Below, piece by piece: positions 44,892 through 54,587 of a DNA stretch of 64,000 nucleotides. Numbering within the stretch: position 1 is the stretch's first letter; every line of letters starts with the position of its first letter. Source of the stretch: Jiella pelagia. Lineage in GTDB: Bacteria > Pseudomonadota > Alphaproteobacteria > Rhizobiales > Rhizobiaceae. Location of the stretch: assembly GCF_026898155.1 (NCBI RefSeq), contig NZ_CP114029.1, forward strand, positions 3,576,001 to 3,640,000. Direction: 5' to 3'. The notes below the pieces were generated by a model. That model worked only from the letters and a program-made list of their open reading frames with translations. It did not search any database and had not been told where the DNA came from. A program made the position numbers and the translations under genes.

Positions 44892-46809
44892 CTAGGCCTG
44901 CAGCTGCCGACTGGCCTCGGTGCCGAGCGCGCGGAACACCGTGTCGACGATGGCCTTCGTGTCGAGCCCCGCCTCGCGGATCATCCCCTCCGGCGAGGCG
45001 TGATTGATGAAGCGGTCGGGCATCACCATCGGGCGGATCTTCAGTCCGCCGTCCAGAAGCCCGTTCATCGCCAGGAACTGCATCACCAGCGAGCCGAAGC
45101 CGCCGACCGCGCCTTCCTCGATGGTCACCAGAACCTCGTGCTCGCGGGCGAGACGGGCAATCAGCGCCGTGTCGATCGGTTTGGCGAAGCGGGCGTCGAC
45201 GACGGTGGTCGACAGGCCGAAACCATCCAATTCCCGTGCCGCCGTCATCGCGTCGGCGAGCCGCGAGCCGAGGGACAGGATGGCGACCTTCGAGCCTTCC
45301 TTGATGATCCGGCCCTTGCCGATCTCGAGGATTTCGCCCCGCGCCGGCATTTCGACCCCGACGCCGTTGCCGCGCGGATAGCGGAAGGCGATCGGCCCCT
45401 CGTCATAGGCGGCGGCGGTGCGCACCATGTGCTTCAGTTCCGCCTCGTCGCCCGCCGCCATCACCACCATGTCGGGCAGGGAGGCAAGGAACGCGACGTC
45501 GAAGGAGCCCGCATGGGTCGGCCCGTCGGCGCCGACGAAGCCGGCCCTGTCGATGGCGAAGCGCACCGGCAGGTGCTGGATCGCGACGTCGTGGACCACC
45601 TGGTCGTAGGCGCGTTGCAGGAAGGTCGAGTAGATCGCCGCGAAGGGACGATAGCCCTCCGAGGCGAGCCCGGCACAGAAGGTGACGGCATGCTGCTCGG
45701 CGATGCCGACGTCGAAGGTGCGATCGGGAAAGCGGGCGCCGAACTTGTCGAGCCCGGTGCCGGCGGGCATCGCGGCGTTGACGGCGACGATCCTGTCGTC
45801 CTCTTCCGCCTCGCGGATCAGGCTGTCGGCGAAGACGCCGGTATAGCTCGGGGCGTTGCCCTTGGACTTCGACTGGGCGCCGGTGATGACGTCGAACTTG
45901 GAGACGCCGTGATACTTGTCGTCGGAGCTTTCGGCCGGAGCGTAGCCCTTGCCCTTCTTGGTGACGACATGGACGAGGATCGGCCCGGTGCCCGAATCGC
46001 GAACGTTCTTCAGCACCGGCAGGAGGTGGGTGAGGTCGTGCCCGTCGATCGGCCCGACATAGTAGAAGCCGAGTTCTTCGAACAGCGTGCCGCCGGTGAA
46101 GAAGGCTCTCGTGTATTCCTCGGTGCGGCGGGCGCCTTCGCGGAAAGGCGCGGGCAGATGCTTGCTGAAGCTTTTCGCCCGGTCGCGCAGCGAGCGGTAG
46201 GTCTTCCCGGAGACGAGGCGGGCGAGATAGGGAGCTCATCGCCCCCGTCGGCGGGGCGATCGACATGTCGTTGTCGTTGAGGATGACGATCAGCCTGGCG
46301 TCGAGCGCGCCGGCGTTGTTCATCGCCTCATAGGCCATGCCGGCGCTCATCGCGCCGTCGCCGATCACTGCAACGACGTTGTTCGTGCCGCCGGAAAGAT
46401 CGCGCGCGACGGCCATGCCGAGGCCGGCGGAGATAGAGGTGGAGGAGTGCCCGGCGCCGAACGGGTCGTATTCACTCTCGGTGCGCTTGGCGAAGCCCGA
46501 CAGGCCGCCTTCCTGGCGGATGGTGGTCATCCGGTCACGGCGGCCGGTGAGGATCTTGTGGGGATAGGCCTGGTGGCCAACGTCCCAGATCAGCCTGTCG
46601 CGCGGGGTGTCGAAGACGTAGTGAAGCGCGACGGTCAGTTCGACGACGCCGAGCCCGGCGCCGAGATGGCCGCCGGTCTTGGAGATCTGGTCGATGAGGT
46701 CGGCACGCAGTTCGTCGGCGAGTTGCGGGAGTTGTTCCTCTTCGATGCCGCGCAGATCCTCCGGATACCGGATCTGATCGAGCAGCGGCGTATTCGACGT
46801 TTCTGCCAC
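44892..46809 (-). CDS. dxs: 1-deoxy-D-xylulose-5-phosphate synthase (frameshifted as read)
   Basis: The first enzyme of the MEP isoprenoid pathway, TPP-dependent. The N-terminal half shows '[50 protein letters not shown]' and '[20 protein letters not shown]' (TPP site). The C-terminal half shows '[30 protein letters not shown]' and '[20 protein letters not shown]'. The frame breaks next to GAGCTC at 46232-46237: the minus strand reads GAGCTCCCTATC. Removing one C gives '..[14 protein letters not shown]..' and 638 residues, the normal length. GTG 46809 has AAAGG 7 bases before it. xseB and the HDAC gene lie upstream on the same strand. Confidence 0.94.
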
Positions 46810-47114
46810 CTCAAAACCTTTCAACGACACTGACGCTCCGGCTGACGGACGCTTTGACCATTCCTGCGGCGACGCCGTGATCTCCCATCGAGGCACTGCG
46901 GTCCGGCTGCTTTAGATCGTTCACAAACTGCGCCCTTCAAGCGCAGAACTGCAAGCCCCGCCAAGCAATTCGCTTCGAAGGCGATCGGAATCGGATGAGG
47001 CACCGCCGTCACCGCGCAGGATCTGGCCGGCTCGCGAGAGCGGCGGGCCGCTCCTCCACCACCCCTCAGGCACCGGTTCCAGGGCGCCTGGCTAAGGGGG
47101 CAGCCCGGCCATTT

Positions 47115-47387
47115 TCAGCCCGGATCGAGCGGCTCGGTTCCGGTCGGCTTGCCGGCACGATTGAGCTTGATCTTCTCGACCTTGTCCTCGGCGGCGGACA
47201 GGAGCCGCTCGCAATGGTTCTTCAGCTTCTCGCCCCGCTCGTAGATCCGGATCGAGATGTCGAGGGGCACGTCGCCGCGTTCGAGATCGGTGACGATGCG
47301 CTCGAGAGCGGCGATCGCATCCTCGAAGCTCATGCGCTTGATGTCGGAATCGTCCGCGGGCAGCGGCGTCTCAGCGGTGTCCGCCAT
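47115..47387 (-). CDS. xseB: Exodeoxyribonuclease VII small subunit
   Basis: A 90-residue protein with the XseB core '[55 protein letters not shown]'. It forms the nuclease with XseA, which is not in this window. It lies between the HDAC-family gene and dxs in the order commonly seen in Rhizobiales. Confidence 0.93.
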   Translation of the reverse strand: MADTAETPLPADDSDIKRMSFEDAIAALERIVTDLERGDVPLDISIRIYERGEKLKNHCERLLSAAEDKVEKIKLNRAGKPTGTEPLDPG

Positions 47388-47453
47388 GGTCGGTGCCTTT
47401 CGTCGTTGGTGGTTCCGGCCGCTGCGAATGAGGGCCGGGCGGGCGTCGTCGGC

Positions 47454-48380
47454 TCAACCGGCCATCAGCCGCCGCACGTGGGCGGCGGCGGAAAAGGCGA
47501 GGCCCTGCAGGTCGTAGCCGCCTTCGAGCAGGCTGACCAGCCGGCCGCCGGCATGGCGGTCGGCGACGTCGAGGAGCTGGGCGGTCGCCCAGTCGAAGTC
47601 GGCCTCGGTCAGATTGATATTGGCCAGGGGATCGCGCCAGTGCGCATCGAACCCGGCCGAGATGATGACGAGATCCGGCTCGAAGCCTTCGAGGCTCCGG
47701 CAGGATGCGCTCGCGCATCGCCTCCTTGAACGCCTCGCCGCCGTCGCCGGCTGAAAGCGGCGCGTTGACGATGTTGCCGGCGCCGGTTTCACTCTTTGCC
47801 CCGGTGCCAGGATAGAGCGGCATCTCATGGGTCGAGGCGTACATCACCGAGGCGTCCGACCAGAAGATGTCCTGGGTACCGTTGCCGTGATGGACGTCCC
47901 AGTCGATGATGGCGACGCGTTCCAGCCCGTGCACGGCCTGAGCGTGGCGGGCGGCGATGGCGGCGTTGTTGAACAGGCAGAAGCCCATGGCGGTGGCCCG
48001 CTCGGCGTGGTGGCCGGGGGGCGCGAGGCGACGAAGACGTTCCTCGCGGCGCCGGAGATCACATCGTCGACGGCGGCTGTCGCCGCGCCAACGCCATGCA
48101 TGGCGGCGGCAAAACTCTTCGGGCTGACGAGCGTGTCGGATTCGATCCGGGTGAGCCCCTCTTCGGGAATCGTCAGGGCTACCTTGCGGACGTAGTCCTC
48201 CGGATGGCAGCGGTAGATCGCCTCGAGCGACCCTTCGGGCGCTTCGACCCGATCGAGCAGGTGGAATGTCTCGGCTTCGAGCGCCGCGGCGACGGCCTTC
48301 ATCCGGTCAGGACGCTCCGGATGGCCGGGGCCCGTCAGGTGCTCGGCGAAGACTTCGTGGAAATAGAGCCGGGTGTTCAT
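47454..48380 (-). CDS. Histone deacetylase family protein (two frameshifts as read)
   Basis: An arginase-deacetylase fold zinc amidohydrolase (acetylpolyamine or acetoin-utilisation type). Pieces in three frames join as one protein: '[27 protein letters not shown]', '[53 protein letters not shown]', '[18 protein letters not shown]' and '[27 protein letters not shown]'. The zinc ligands (DVH and AGFDAH) and the HH pair are present once frames are joined. One break is at 47691-47697 (GAGGCTC; GAGCTC gives '[11 protein letters not shown]'). The other is near 48012-48025, where one G seems missing in a G-run. Together they restore 308 residues. Confidence 0.88.
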
Positions 48381-48444
48381 CTTATCGAGCTAGCGCCCTC
48401 CAGGCCAAACTTCAAATGGTCCGGCCCCGGCCACGCGAGCGGCG

Positions 48445-49545
48445 TCAAGAACGCGGCACTCCGATTTGCCCGCGATCGCGCAGGTAATGATCCGCGATCA
48501 CGCAGGCGACCATCGCCTCGCCGACCGGCACGGCGCGGATACCCACACAGGGATCATGCCGGCCCTTGGTCATCACGTCTACGGCGTTCCCGTCGGCATC
48601 GACCGACTGGCGCGGCGTCAGGATCGAAGAGGTGGGCTTGACGGCAAAGCGCGCGACCACCGGCTGGCCGGTGGAAATGCCACCCAGGACGCCACCGGCA
48701 TGATTCGACAGATAGTCCGGCAGGCCATTCTCGCCGGGGCGCATCTCGTCGGCATTGTCCTCGCCGGAGAGGGCGGCGGCGGCGAAGCCTTTGCCGATTT
48801 CGATCCCCTTCACCGCGTTGATCGACATCAGGCCGCTGGCGATATCGGAGTCGAGCTTGCCGTAGATCGGCGCGCCGAGGCCGGCGGGAACGCCTTCCGC
48901 GACGATCTCGATCACCGCGCCGATCGAGGAGCCGCGCTTCCTGACGCCGTCGAGATACTCGGCCCAGCGAGTGGCCGTCTTGGCATCGGGGCAGAAGAAC
49001 GGGTTGTTCGCAGTCTCGGCCCAATCCCAGCGGGCGCGGTCGATCCAGATGTCGCCGATGGCGACGAGGGCGCCGCGCACGACGAGACCCGGCACGACCT
49101 TGCGGGCGATGGCGCCAGCGGCGACGCGCATCGCCGTTTCACGCGCCGAGGAGCGGCCGCCGCCGCGATAGTCGCGAATGCCGTACTTGACGTCGTAGGT
49201 GACGTCGGCATGGCCGGGCCGATAGCGCCGGGCGATGTCGGAATAGTCCTTCGAGCGCTGGTCGGTGTTTTCGATCTGAAGCGCGATCGGCGTTCCGGTC
49301 GATATGTATTCGCCCTCGGCCTCGCCGGGCATGACGCCGGAGAGGACGCGCACCTGGTCCGCCTCCTGGCGCTGGGTGGTGTAGCGCGACTGGCCGGGGC
49401 GGCGGCGGTCGAGCTCGGCCTGGATGTCGGCGAGGGTGAAGCGGATGTTCGGCGGGGTGCCGTCGATGGTGCAGCCGATCGCCACCCCGTGGCTTTCGCC
49501 CCAGGTGGTGATGCGGAAGAGGTGGCCGAAGCTGTTGTGCGACAT
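48445..49545 (-). CDS. aroC: Chorismate synthase
   Basis: The 366-residue FMN-dependent last enzyme of the shikimate pathway. It begins '[32 protein letters not shown]' (signature 1), then has '[24 protein letters not shown]', '[37 protein letters not shown]' (signature 2), and '[25 protein letters not shown]' with '[25 protein letters not shown]' near the C-terminus. It contains an intact GAGCTC at 49411 in frame. Confidence 0.97.
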   Translation of the reverse strand: MSHNSFGHLFRITTWGESHGVAIGCTIDGTPPNIRFTLADIQAELDRRRPGQSRYTTQRQEADQVRVLSGVMPGEAEGEYISTGTPIALQIENTDQRSKDYSDIARRYRPGHADVTYDVKYGIRDYRGGGRSSARETAMRVAAGAIARKVVPGLVVRGALVAIGDIWIDRARWDWAETANNPFFCPDAKTATRWAEYLDGVRKRGSSIGAVIEIVAEGVPAGLGAPIYGKLDSDIASGLMSINAVKGIEIGKGFAAAALSGEDNADEMRPGENGLPDYLSNHAGGVLGGISTGQPVVARFAVKPTSSILTPRQSVDADGNAVDVMTKGRHDPCVGIRAVPVGEAMVACVIADHYLRDRGQIGVPRS

Positions 49546-49904
49546 GGACGCTCGGGGCGAGGGCGATGGCAGGGCGGTCGAATTCAGTCAGAGCTTTCTC
49601 TACGCGCAAAGCACGGGGCCGTGCAAACATCGAAAGGAACGTGTCTCGCGAGACCTGGCTTCGCGGTCCCGCCGAAGCCGCAAATGCCGCGCTGGCAAGC
49701 CTCGCGGGCGGTTAAGGATTGAGTTACCATCGTCTCGAATCTTTCGATACAATTCGCCATTCCCCGGTACGAGTTTGGACACAATCGGAGGCGAAGTTTC
49801 ACTCCGGCCAACGATGGCCCGAACCCCGGCGGGGCGGTGCTTTCGAGATGGAGGCCGCCGGCCCGCTGCCGCAAGGCAGACGGGGGTCCAGCGAGGAGAA
49901 AGTC
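49546..49904. other. Intergenic region between aroC and DUF1344 gene
   Basis: 359 bases between divergent genes. The part near 49720-49800 is less GC-rich and probably contains the promoter of the DUF1344 gene. I see no gene in it. Confidence 0.3.
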
Positions 49905-50153
49905 ATGACGAGACGTATTCTGGCGCTTTTCGCGAGTTCCTTCCTGACCGTCGCATTGTCGATCCCGGCGATGGCGGAAGAGTCCGACGGCGTGATCGAG
50001 TCGATCGATCAGGAGCGCTCCGAGCTGAGGCTCAGCGACGGGCAGACCTATCACCTGCCGCCGGGCTTCGATTACGGCGCGGTCGCCCAGGGCATGGCCG
50101 TCGTCGTGATCTACGACGCGGACGCCGAGCGCCCGCAGCTCCGGGCGATCTGA
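49905..50153 (+). CDS. DUF1344-type small periplasmic protein
   Basis: An 82-residue protein with a signal peptide ('MTRRILALFASSFLTVALSIPAMAEE') and a small domain 'GVIESIDQERSELRLSDGQTYHLPPGFDYGAVAQGMAVVVIYD', the DUF1344 pattern (an OB-like beta fold). The function is unknown. ATG 49905 follows GAGGAG at 8 bases. It is monocistronic and convergent with the downstream LysR gene. Confidence 0.8.
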   Translation: MTRRILALFASSFLTVALSIPAMAEESDGVIESIDQERSELRLSDGQTYHLPPGFDYGAVAQGMAVVVIYDADAERPQLRAI

Positions 50154-50207
50154 TCGGCTCGAAAGATTCTTCAACGCAAATGAGTTCAGGTTGAGGCTCG
50201 GAGGACT

Positions 50208-51110
50208 TCAGGGCGACTTGAGCCTCGCCCTCAGCCGTGGAACGGTAAAGTCGATGAAGCTGCGGGTCTTCAGTGGCAGGACCTGCTGGGGCAAATGGAT
50301 GAGGCTGACCGGCAGCGCCTCCGGCTCGAAGTTTTCCAGGACAGGTTCGAGCCTCCCATCCTCGATCGACCGGGCGGCCTGATAGGACAGGACGCGGGTA
50401 AGGCCGACACCCTGGGCCGCCGCGTCCAGTGCGGCCTCCGCGGTGTTGACCGACAGGCGCGAGCGGACCGGAACGCTCCTGACGCCTCCTTCCAGTGCAA
50501 ACATCCAAGGCGTGACAGCGCCGGCGATTCCGAAGGTGACACAGGGAAGCCGCGCCAGATCGGCCGGCGTCTCCGGCCTGCCATTCCTGGCGAGATAGGC
50601 CGGGCTGGCGCAGACGATCCAGCGCACGGTGCCGAGCCGCAAGGCGATCATCGCGCTGTCCGGCAAGGCGCCAATTCGCAGTGCAAGGTCGATGTGATCG
50701 TCCATGAGCTGCGCATTGCGGTCCGAGAGCAGCAGCTTCACGTCGATTTCGTCATAGGTCGCGAGGAATTCGCTGACCACCGGCACGATATGGAGCCGGC
50801 CGAACACGATGGGGGCGGCGAGGACCAGCTCGCCCTTCGGAACGACGTATTCGCCGGACGCCCGGCGGTCGGCATCGTCGATCTCTTCCAGGATGCGCTT
50901 GCAGGCCTCGACATAGTCCGCGCCCGCCTCGGTCAGCGAAAGCCGCCGCGTCGAGCGCGTCAGAAGCCGCGTCCCGCCAAGATAGGCCTCCAGTTCCGCC
51001 AGCTTTCGGCTGACGGTCGGCAGGGGAATGCCGAGGCGTCGGCCGGCCGCCGTGAAGCTTCCTGCTTCCACGACCGTGACGAGGATCGTCATCGCTTCGA
51101 GGCGGTCCAT
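50208..51110 (-). CDS. LysR-family transcriptional regulator
   Basis: A 300-residue regulator: 'MDRLEAMTILVTVVEAGSFTAAGRRLGIPLPTVSRKLAELEAYLGGTRLLTRSTRRLSLTEAG' (HTH), effector domain from 'GELVLAAPIVFGRLHIVPVVSEFLATYDEIDVKLLLSDRNAQLMDDHIDLALRIG'. This is the subgroup often controlling nearby oxidoreductase or detoxification genes. It is divergent from the AhpD-like gene, with a CTGCA-N5-TGCAG palindrome between them. Confidence 0.93.
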   Translation of the reverse strand: MDRLEAMTILVTVVEAGSFTAAGRRLGIPLPTVSRKLAELEAYLGGTRLLTRSTRRLSLTEAGADYVEACKRILEEIDDADRRASGEYVVPKGELVLAAPIVFGRLHIVPVVSEFLATYDEIDVKLLLSDRNAQLMDDHIDLALRIGALPDSAMIALRLGTVRWIVCASPAYLARNGRPETPADLARLPCVTFGIAGAVTPWMFALEGGVRSVPVRSRLSVNTAEAALDAAAQGVGLTRVLSYQAARSIEDGRLEPVLENFEPEALPVSLIHLPQQVLPLKTRSFIDFTVPRLRARLKSP

Positions 51111-51148
51111 GATTGTCTCGTCCTATGAAAGGATGGTTCTCGGAAATG

Positions 51149-51163
51149 CTGCATTATTTGCAG
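51149..51163. promoter_or_regulatory. Candidate LysR operator
   Basis: CTGCATTATTTGCAG is a perfect 5-base inverted repeat with a 5-base AT spacer (T-N11-A class), centred in the 111-base gap between the divergent LysR and AhpD-like genes. This is where an autoregulating LysR activator would bind. Confidence 0.45.
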
Positions 51164-51221
51164 GAACGAAAGATAATAGCTTTCTCCTCGTCGACAGTTT
51201 GGTCAACAGAAGGAGATTTCG

Positions 51222-51776
51222 ATGACCCGTCTTTCCGTCCCCGCCCGCGAAAACGTGCCTGAAGCCTCGAAGCCGATCCTCGATGCCGTGGAGAAGCAAC
51301 TGGGCGTCGTCCCCAACATGTTTCGCCTGTTCGCTTCGAGCCCCGCGGCGCTCACCGCCCTGACCGGCTTCGACGCGGCCAATGCCAGGTTGCTCAATCT
51401 CAAGACGCGCAACGCGATTGCGCTGGCCGTCGGCCAGGTGAATGGCTGCGGCTACTGCCTGTCGGCGCACACCTATGTCGGGATCAACCTCGCCAAGATC
51501 AGCCCGCAAGAGGCCGTGCTGAACCGGCAGGGCAGCTCCGGCGACGCGAAGATCGCCGCTGCCGCCCATTTTGCCGCCCGGGTCGCGCAAACCCGCGGCC
51601 AGGTCGACGACGCCGATCTCGCCGATGTGCGTGAGGCCGGCTACAGCGATGCGCAGGTGGTCGAGATCATCAGCGTCGTCGCCCAGAACGTTCTCACCAA
51701 CTTCGTCAACAACGTCGCGCAGACCGACATCGACTTCCCCGCGGTGTCGGCGGACGACCTGGAAGCGGCTGCCTGA
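51222..51776 (+). CDS. Carboxymuconolactone decarboxylase/AhpD-family peroxidase-like protein
   Basis: A 184-residue all-helical protein. The motif 'ALAVGQVNGCGYCLSAHTYVG' holds the redox CxxC and His of the AhpD family (E/Q...CxxCxxxH). 'ISPQEAVLNRQGSSGDAKIAAAAHFAARVAQTRGQVDDADL' is typical of the peroxidase-related subgroup. It probably reduces peroxides or handles small electrophiles. First gene of the LysR-controlled operon; the PNPOx-like gene follows after 61 bases. Confidence 0.9.
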   Translation: MTRLSVPARENVPEASKPILDAVEKQLGVVPNMFRLFASSPAALTALTGFDAANARLLNLKTRNAIALAVGQVNGCGYCLSAHTYVGINLAKISPQEAVLNRQGSSGDAKIAAAAHFAARVAQTRGQVDDADLADVREAGYSDAQVVEIISVVAQNVLTNFVNNVAQTDIDFPAVSADDLEAAA

Positions 51777-51837
51777 GCAGCGATGCGCCGTCGGCACCGG
51801 CCGTCGGCGCCTGTCCTCCTTGGAAGGGATCACTCAC

Positions 51838-52464
51838 ATGGCCTACGGGTTCCTCGACATCGCTTCCACGCCCAGCGTGAAGGCCGCGCAGGCCGAAAAC
51901 GGCAGCCTCGATCTGTGGACGAAGGCGGGGGCGAACAGGACCTTCGACCGTTTCACCGAGGCGGAGGCCGCGTTCATCGCCGGCCGTGACAGCTTCTACA
52001 TGGCCACCGTCTCGGAGACGGGCTGGCCCTATGTGCAGCATCGCGGCGGCCCGGCCGGCTTCGTCAAGGTGCTGGACGACAAGACCCTCGGCTTCGCCGA
52101 TTTCAAGGGTAACCGGCAGTATATCAGCCTCGGCAACCTGAAGGCCGACGACCGCGTGTCGCTGTTCCTGATGGACTATCCTCGCAGGGCCCGGCTGAAG
52201 ATCTTCGCCCGTGCCGAGATCCGGGACCTTTCCTCGGACCCCGATCTCGCCGAAAGGCTCGCCCTTCCGGGCTACAAGGCCAGGGTCGAGAGAGCCATGC
52301 TGTTCCACCTGGAGGCCTTCGACTGGAACTGTCCGCAGCACATCACGCCGCGCTTCACCGAGGCCGAGATCGCGGAGGCCGTCGCACCGATCCGCGCCCG
52401 CCTTGCGGAGATCGAGGCCGAGAACGCGGCGCTCCGCGCCAAACTCGCCGATGGAGCGCGATGA
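51838..52464 (+). CDS. Pyridoxamine 5'-phosphate oxidase family flavoprotein
   Basis: A 208-residue protein with the split-barrel FMN fold: 'FIAGRDSFYMATVSETGWPYVQHRGGPAGFVKVLDDKTLGFADFKGNRQYISLGNL' and 'DRVSLFLMDYPRRARLKIFARAEI'. The C-terminus is a helix or coiled coil ('FTEAEIAEAVAPIRARLAEIEAENAALRAKL'). Members of this group are FMN-dependent reductases of unknown substrate rather than PdxH. ATG 51838 follows GGAAGGGA. Confidence 0.88.
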   Translation: MAYGFLDIASTPSVKAAQAENGSLDLWTKAGANRTFDRFTEAEAAFIAGRDSFYMATVSETGWPYVQHRGGPAGFVKVLDDKTLGFADFKGNRQYISLGNLKADDRVSLFLMDYPRRARLKIFARAEIRDLSSDPDLAERLALPGYKARVERAMLFHLEAFDWNCPQHITPRFTEAEIAEAVAPIRARLAEIEAENAALRAKLADGAR

Positions 52465-52504
52465 GATCGAATTCGATCTGCAACCCGCTCCATCATCTTG
52501 CTGC

Positions 52505-52550
52505 CGCATGATCGTTTCCGAAAACCGGTCCCCACTTTTCGGGATCATGC
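52505..52550. repeat. Rhizobial-type intergenic palindromic repeat
   Basis: GCATGATCGTTTCCGAAAAC pairs imperfectly with the following CTTTTCGGGATCATGC. It lies between the PNPOx-like and NTF2-like genes. I recognise this 'GCATGATC..CCGAAAA..CTTTTCGGGATCATGC' form as a palindrome dispersed in many Rhizobiales genomes. It may form an mRNA hairpin inside the operon. Confidence 0.65.
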
Positions 52551-52566
52551 TCTATGGAGACCAACC

Positions 52567-53040
52567 ATGGAAATTGAACGCCCGCCGCTGCCGCCTTTCA
52601 CGACGTCGGAGGATGCCGCGAAGAAGGCCCGATTGGCCGAAGATGCCTGGAACAGCCGCGATGCCGCCCGCGTGGCGCTCGCCTACACGCCGGACAGCCA
52701 GTGGCGAAACCGCGCCGAGTTCCTCAACGGCCGCGCCGAGATCGAGGCCTTCCTGACGCGCAAGTGGAACCGGGAACTCGACTACCGGCTGATCAAGGAG
52801 CTTTGGGCCTTCCACGAGAACCGCATCGCCGTTCGCTTTGCCTATGAGTGGCGCGACGACAGCGGCCAGTGGTTCCGCTCCTACGGCAACGAGAACTGGG
52901 AATTCGACGCGCGCGGCCTGATGCGCCGCCGCATCGCCAGCATCAACGACACGCCGATCGCGGAAGCCGATCGCAAGTTCCACTGGCCGCTGGGCCGCCG
53001 ACCCGACGATCATGCCGGGCTGAGCGCGTTGGGGCTGTAG
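52567..53040 (+). CDS. NTF2-like/DUF1348 family protein
   Basis: A 157-residue protein of the SnoaL/NTF2-like fold. '[64 protein letters not shown]' and '[45 protein letters not shown]' match DUF1348. The function is unknown; members often sit in LysR-controlled clusters with flavoproteins and AhpD-like proteins. Last gene of the operon. Confidence 0.88.
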   Translation: MEIERPPLPPFTTSEDAAKKARLAEDAWNSRDAARVALAYTPDSQWRNRAEFLNGRAEIEAFLTRKWNRELDYRLIKELWAFHENRIAVRFAYEWRDDSGQWFRSYGNENWEFDARGLMRRRIASINDTPIAEADRKFHWPLGRRPDDHAGLSALGL

Positions 53041-53080
53041 CGAAGGGACGCCGAGGTTCCGTCGTTCGGCATCTGGGCCG

Positions 53081-53842
53081 CTACAGAACGCCCGAATAGC
53101 GCTTGGCGACGGTGGACAGCGTCGCCTCGCGCCAGCGACTGTCCCGCTCGGCCCGCGGCGTCGTGAGGTCGTGGACGCCGCGGATCCGCGAGGGCCGCTC
53201 GGTCAGGAAGATGATCCTGTCCGACAGCTGCACCGCTTCGCGCAGATTGTGGGTGACCATAAGAGCCGTCGTCGGGCGTGCCGACCACACCTCCATCAGA
53301 AGCGTGCGCAGCCGCGTCGCCGTCTGCTCGTCGAGTGAGACGAAGGGCTCGTCGAGGACGAGAAGCGACGGGCGGATGGCGAAGGCCCGCGCCAGCGCGA
53401 CGCGGCGGGCGAGGCCGAGCGACAGCTCGGACGGATAGCGCGAGCGCATCTCGTCGAGGCCGAGGATCGACAAGAGCTGGTCGATGTCGCGGCCCGCATC
53501 CGCGTCCGGCATGGCGAGCCGCACGTTCTCCTCGACGCTGCGCCAGGGTAGCAGCCGCGGCTCCTGGAACACCGCCGCAATCCGCCCGGCGCCGTCGTCC
53601 GGCAGCCTCAGCCTGCCGTCGAAATCCGGGTCGAGGCCGAGGATGATCCTGAGCGTTGTCGTCTTGCCGCAGCCGGACGGGCCGATCAGCGTGGCAAAGC
53701 TCGCCGGCGCGACCTGAAAGGCGATCTCCTCGATCGCCCGCACGTCGCCGCCGTCGGCACCGCGAAAGGTCTTGCCGCGGATCTCAACCTCGAGCGCGCT
53801 TGGGCCGCCAGCGGGTGGAATGGGCTTCGAAAGGTTGGACAA
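53081..53842 (-). CDS. ABC transporter ATP-binding protein (SsuB/TauB type)
   Basis: A 253-residue ATPase: Walker A 'LIGPSGCGKTTTLRIILGL', Q-loop 'VFQEPRLLPWRSVEENV', signature 'LSLGLARRVALARAFA' (degenerate, LSLGL in place of LSGGQ), Walker B 'LLVLDEPFVSLDE' and switch His 'MVTHNLREAV'. TTG 53842 is the most likely start because it gives the usual length, but it has no clear ribosome site; the gene overlaps the permease by 59 bases. It powers uptake by the adjacent permease and binding protein. Confidence 0.88.
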   Translation of the reverse strand: MSNLSKPIPPAGGPSALEVEIRGKTFRGADGGDVRAIEEIAFQVAPASFATLIGPSGCGKTTTLRIILGLDPDFDGRLRLPDDGAGRIAAVFQEPRLLPWRSVEENVRLAMPDADAGRDIDQLLSILGLDEMRSRYPSELSLGLARRVALARAFAIRPSLLVLDEPFVSLDEQTATRLRTLLMEVWSARPTTALMVTHNLREAVQLSDRIIFLTERPSRIRGVHDLTTPRAERDSRWREATLSTVAKRYSGVL

Positions 53843-54587
53843 GGAGGAACTCGATGATGAGCATGACGGCGACGAAGGCGAGCGTATAGGCGAGGATCGC
53901 GGCGACGTCGAAGAGCTGGAAATAGAGGTTGATCTGGAATCCGACACCGTTCGAGCGGCCGAGCAGCTCGACGACGAGGGCGATCTTCCAGATGAGCGAG
54001 ATGCCGGAGCGCGAGGCTGCGGCGAAATAGGGCTGAAGTTGCGGCAGAACGACGTGGCGCAGCGTCTTCGCCAAGCCGAAGCGATAGACCTTGGCCATCT
54101 CCTCGAGATCCCGGTCGAGCGCCCTTGCGCCTTCGCGCAGCGTGACGACGACATTGGGGATCTTGTTGACGGCGATCGCCCCGATCGCCGCCACTTCGTT
54201 GAGACCGAACCAGATATAGGCAAGGACGATGACGACGAGCGCTGGGATGTTGAGGAAGAGGATCAGCCAGGGGTCGAAGAAGCGGTTCGCCTCGCGGTTC
54301 ATGCCGAGGAGAATGCCGATCGCCGAGCCGACCACCATGGCGATGACGAAAGCGCCGGCGACCCGCATCAGCGTCATGGCGAGGTGAAAGAACAACTCGC
54401 CCGTCCGTGCGTCGCGCCAGAACGCCTCGGCGACCGCCGGCGGCGCCGGCAGGACGCGGCTGTCGGCGACGATCGCCGCGATCCACCAGATCGCCAGGAG
54501 GCCGGCTAGCGAGCCGACCGTGACGATGCCGGGGCCGAGGCGCGAGGCGATGCTGCGTTCCGCCGTGACCGAATGGTCGAGCCTCAA
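53784..54587 (-). CDS. ABC transporter permease (SsuC/TauC type)
   Basis: A 267-residue inner-membrane protein with about six helices and the BPD_transp_1 loop 'VNKIPNVVVTLREGARALDRDLEEMAKVYRFGLAKTLRHVVLPQLQPYF'. As read, the start is TTG 54587 inside the binding-protein stop. The start lies next to GAGCCTC (54579-54585). If that is GAGCTC, an ATG at 54594 comes into frame and the protein starts MALELDHSVTAERS, which is more natural. Confidence 0.9.
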   Translation of the reverse strand: MRLDHSVTAERSIASRLGPGIVTVGSLAGLLAIWWIAAIVADSRVLPAPPAVAEAFWRDARTGELFFHLAMTLMRVAGAFVIAMVVGSAIGILLGMNREANRFFDPWLILFLNIPALVVIVLAYIWFGLNEVAAIGAIAVNKIPNVVVTLREGARALDRDLEEMAKVYRFGLAKTLRHVVLPQLQPYFAAASRSGISLIWKIALVVELLGRSNGVGFQINLYFQLFDVAAILAYTLAFVAVMLIIEFLLVQPFEAHSTRWRPKRARG

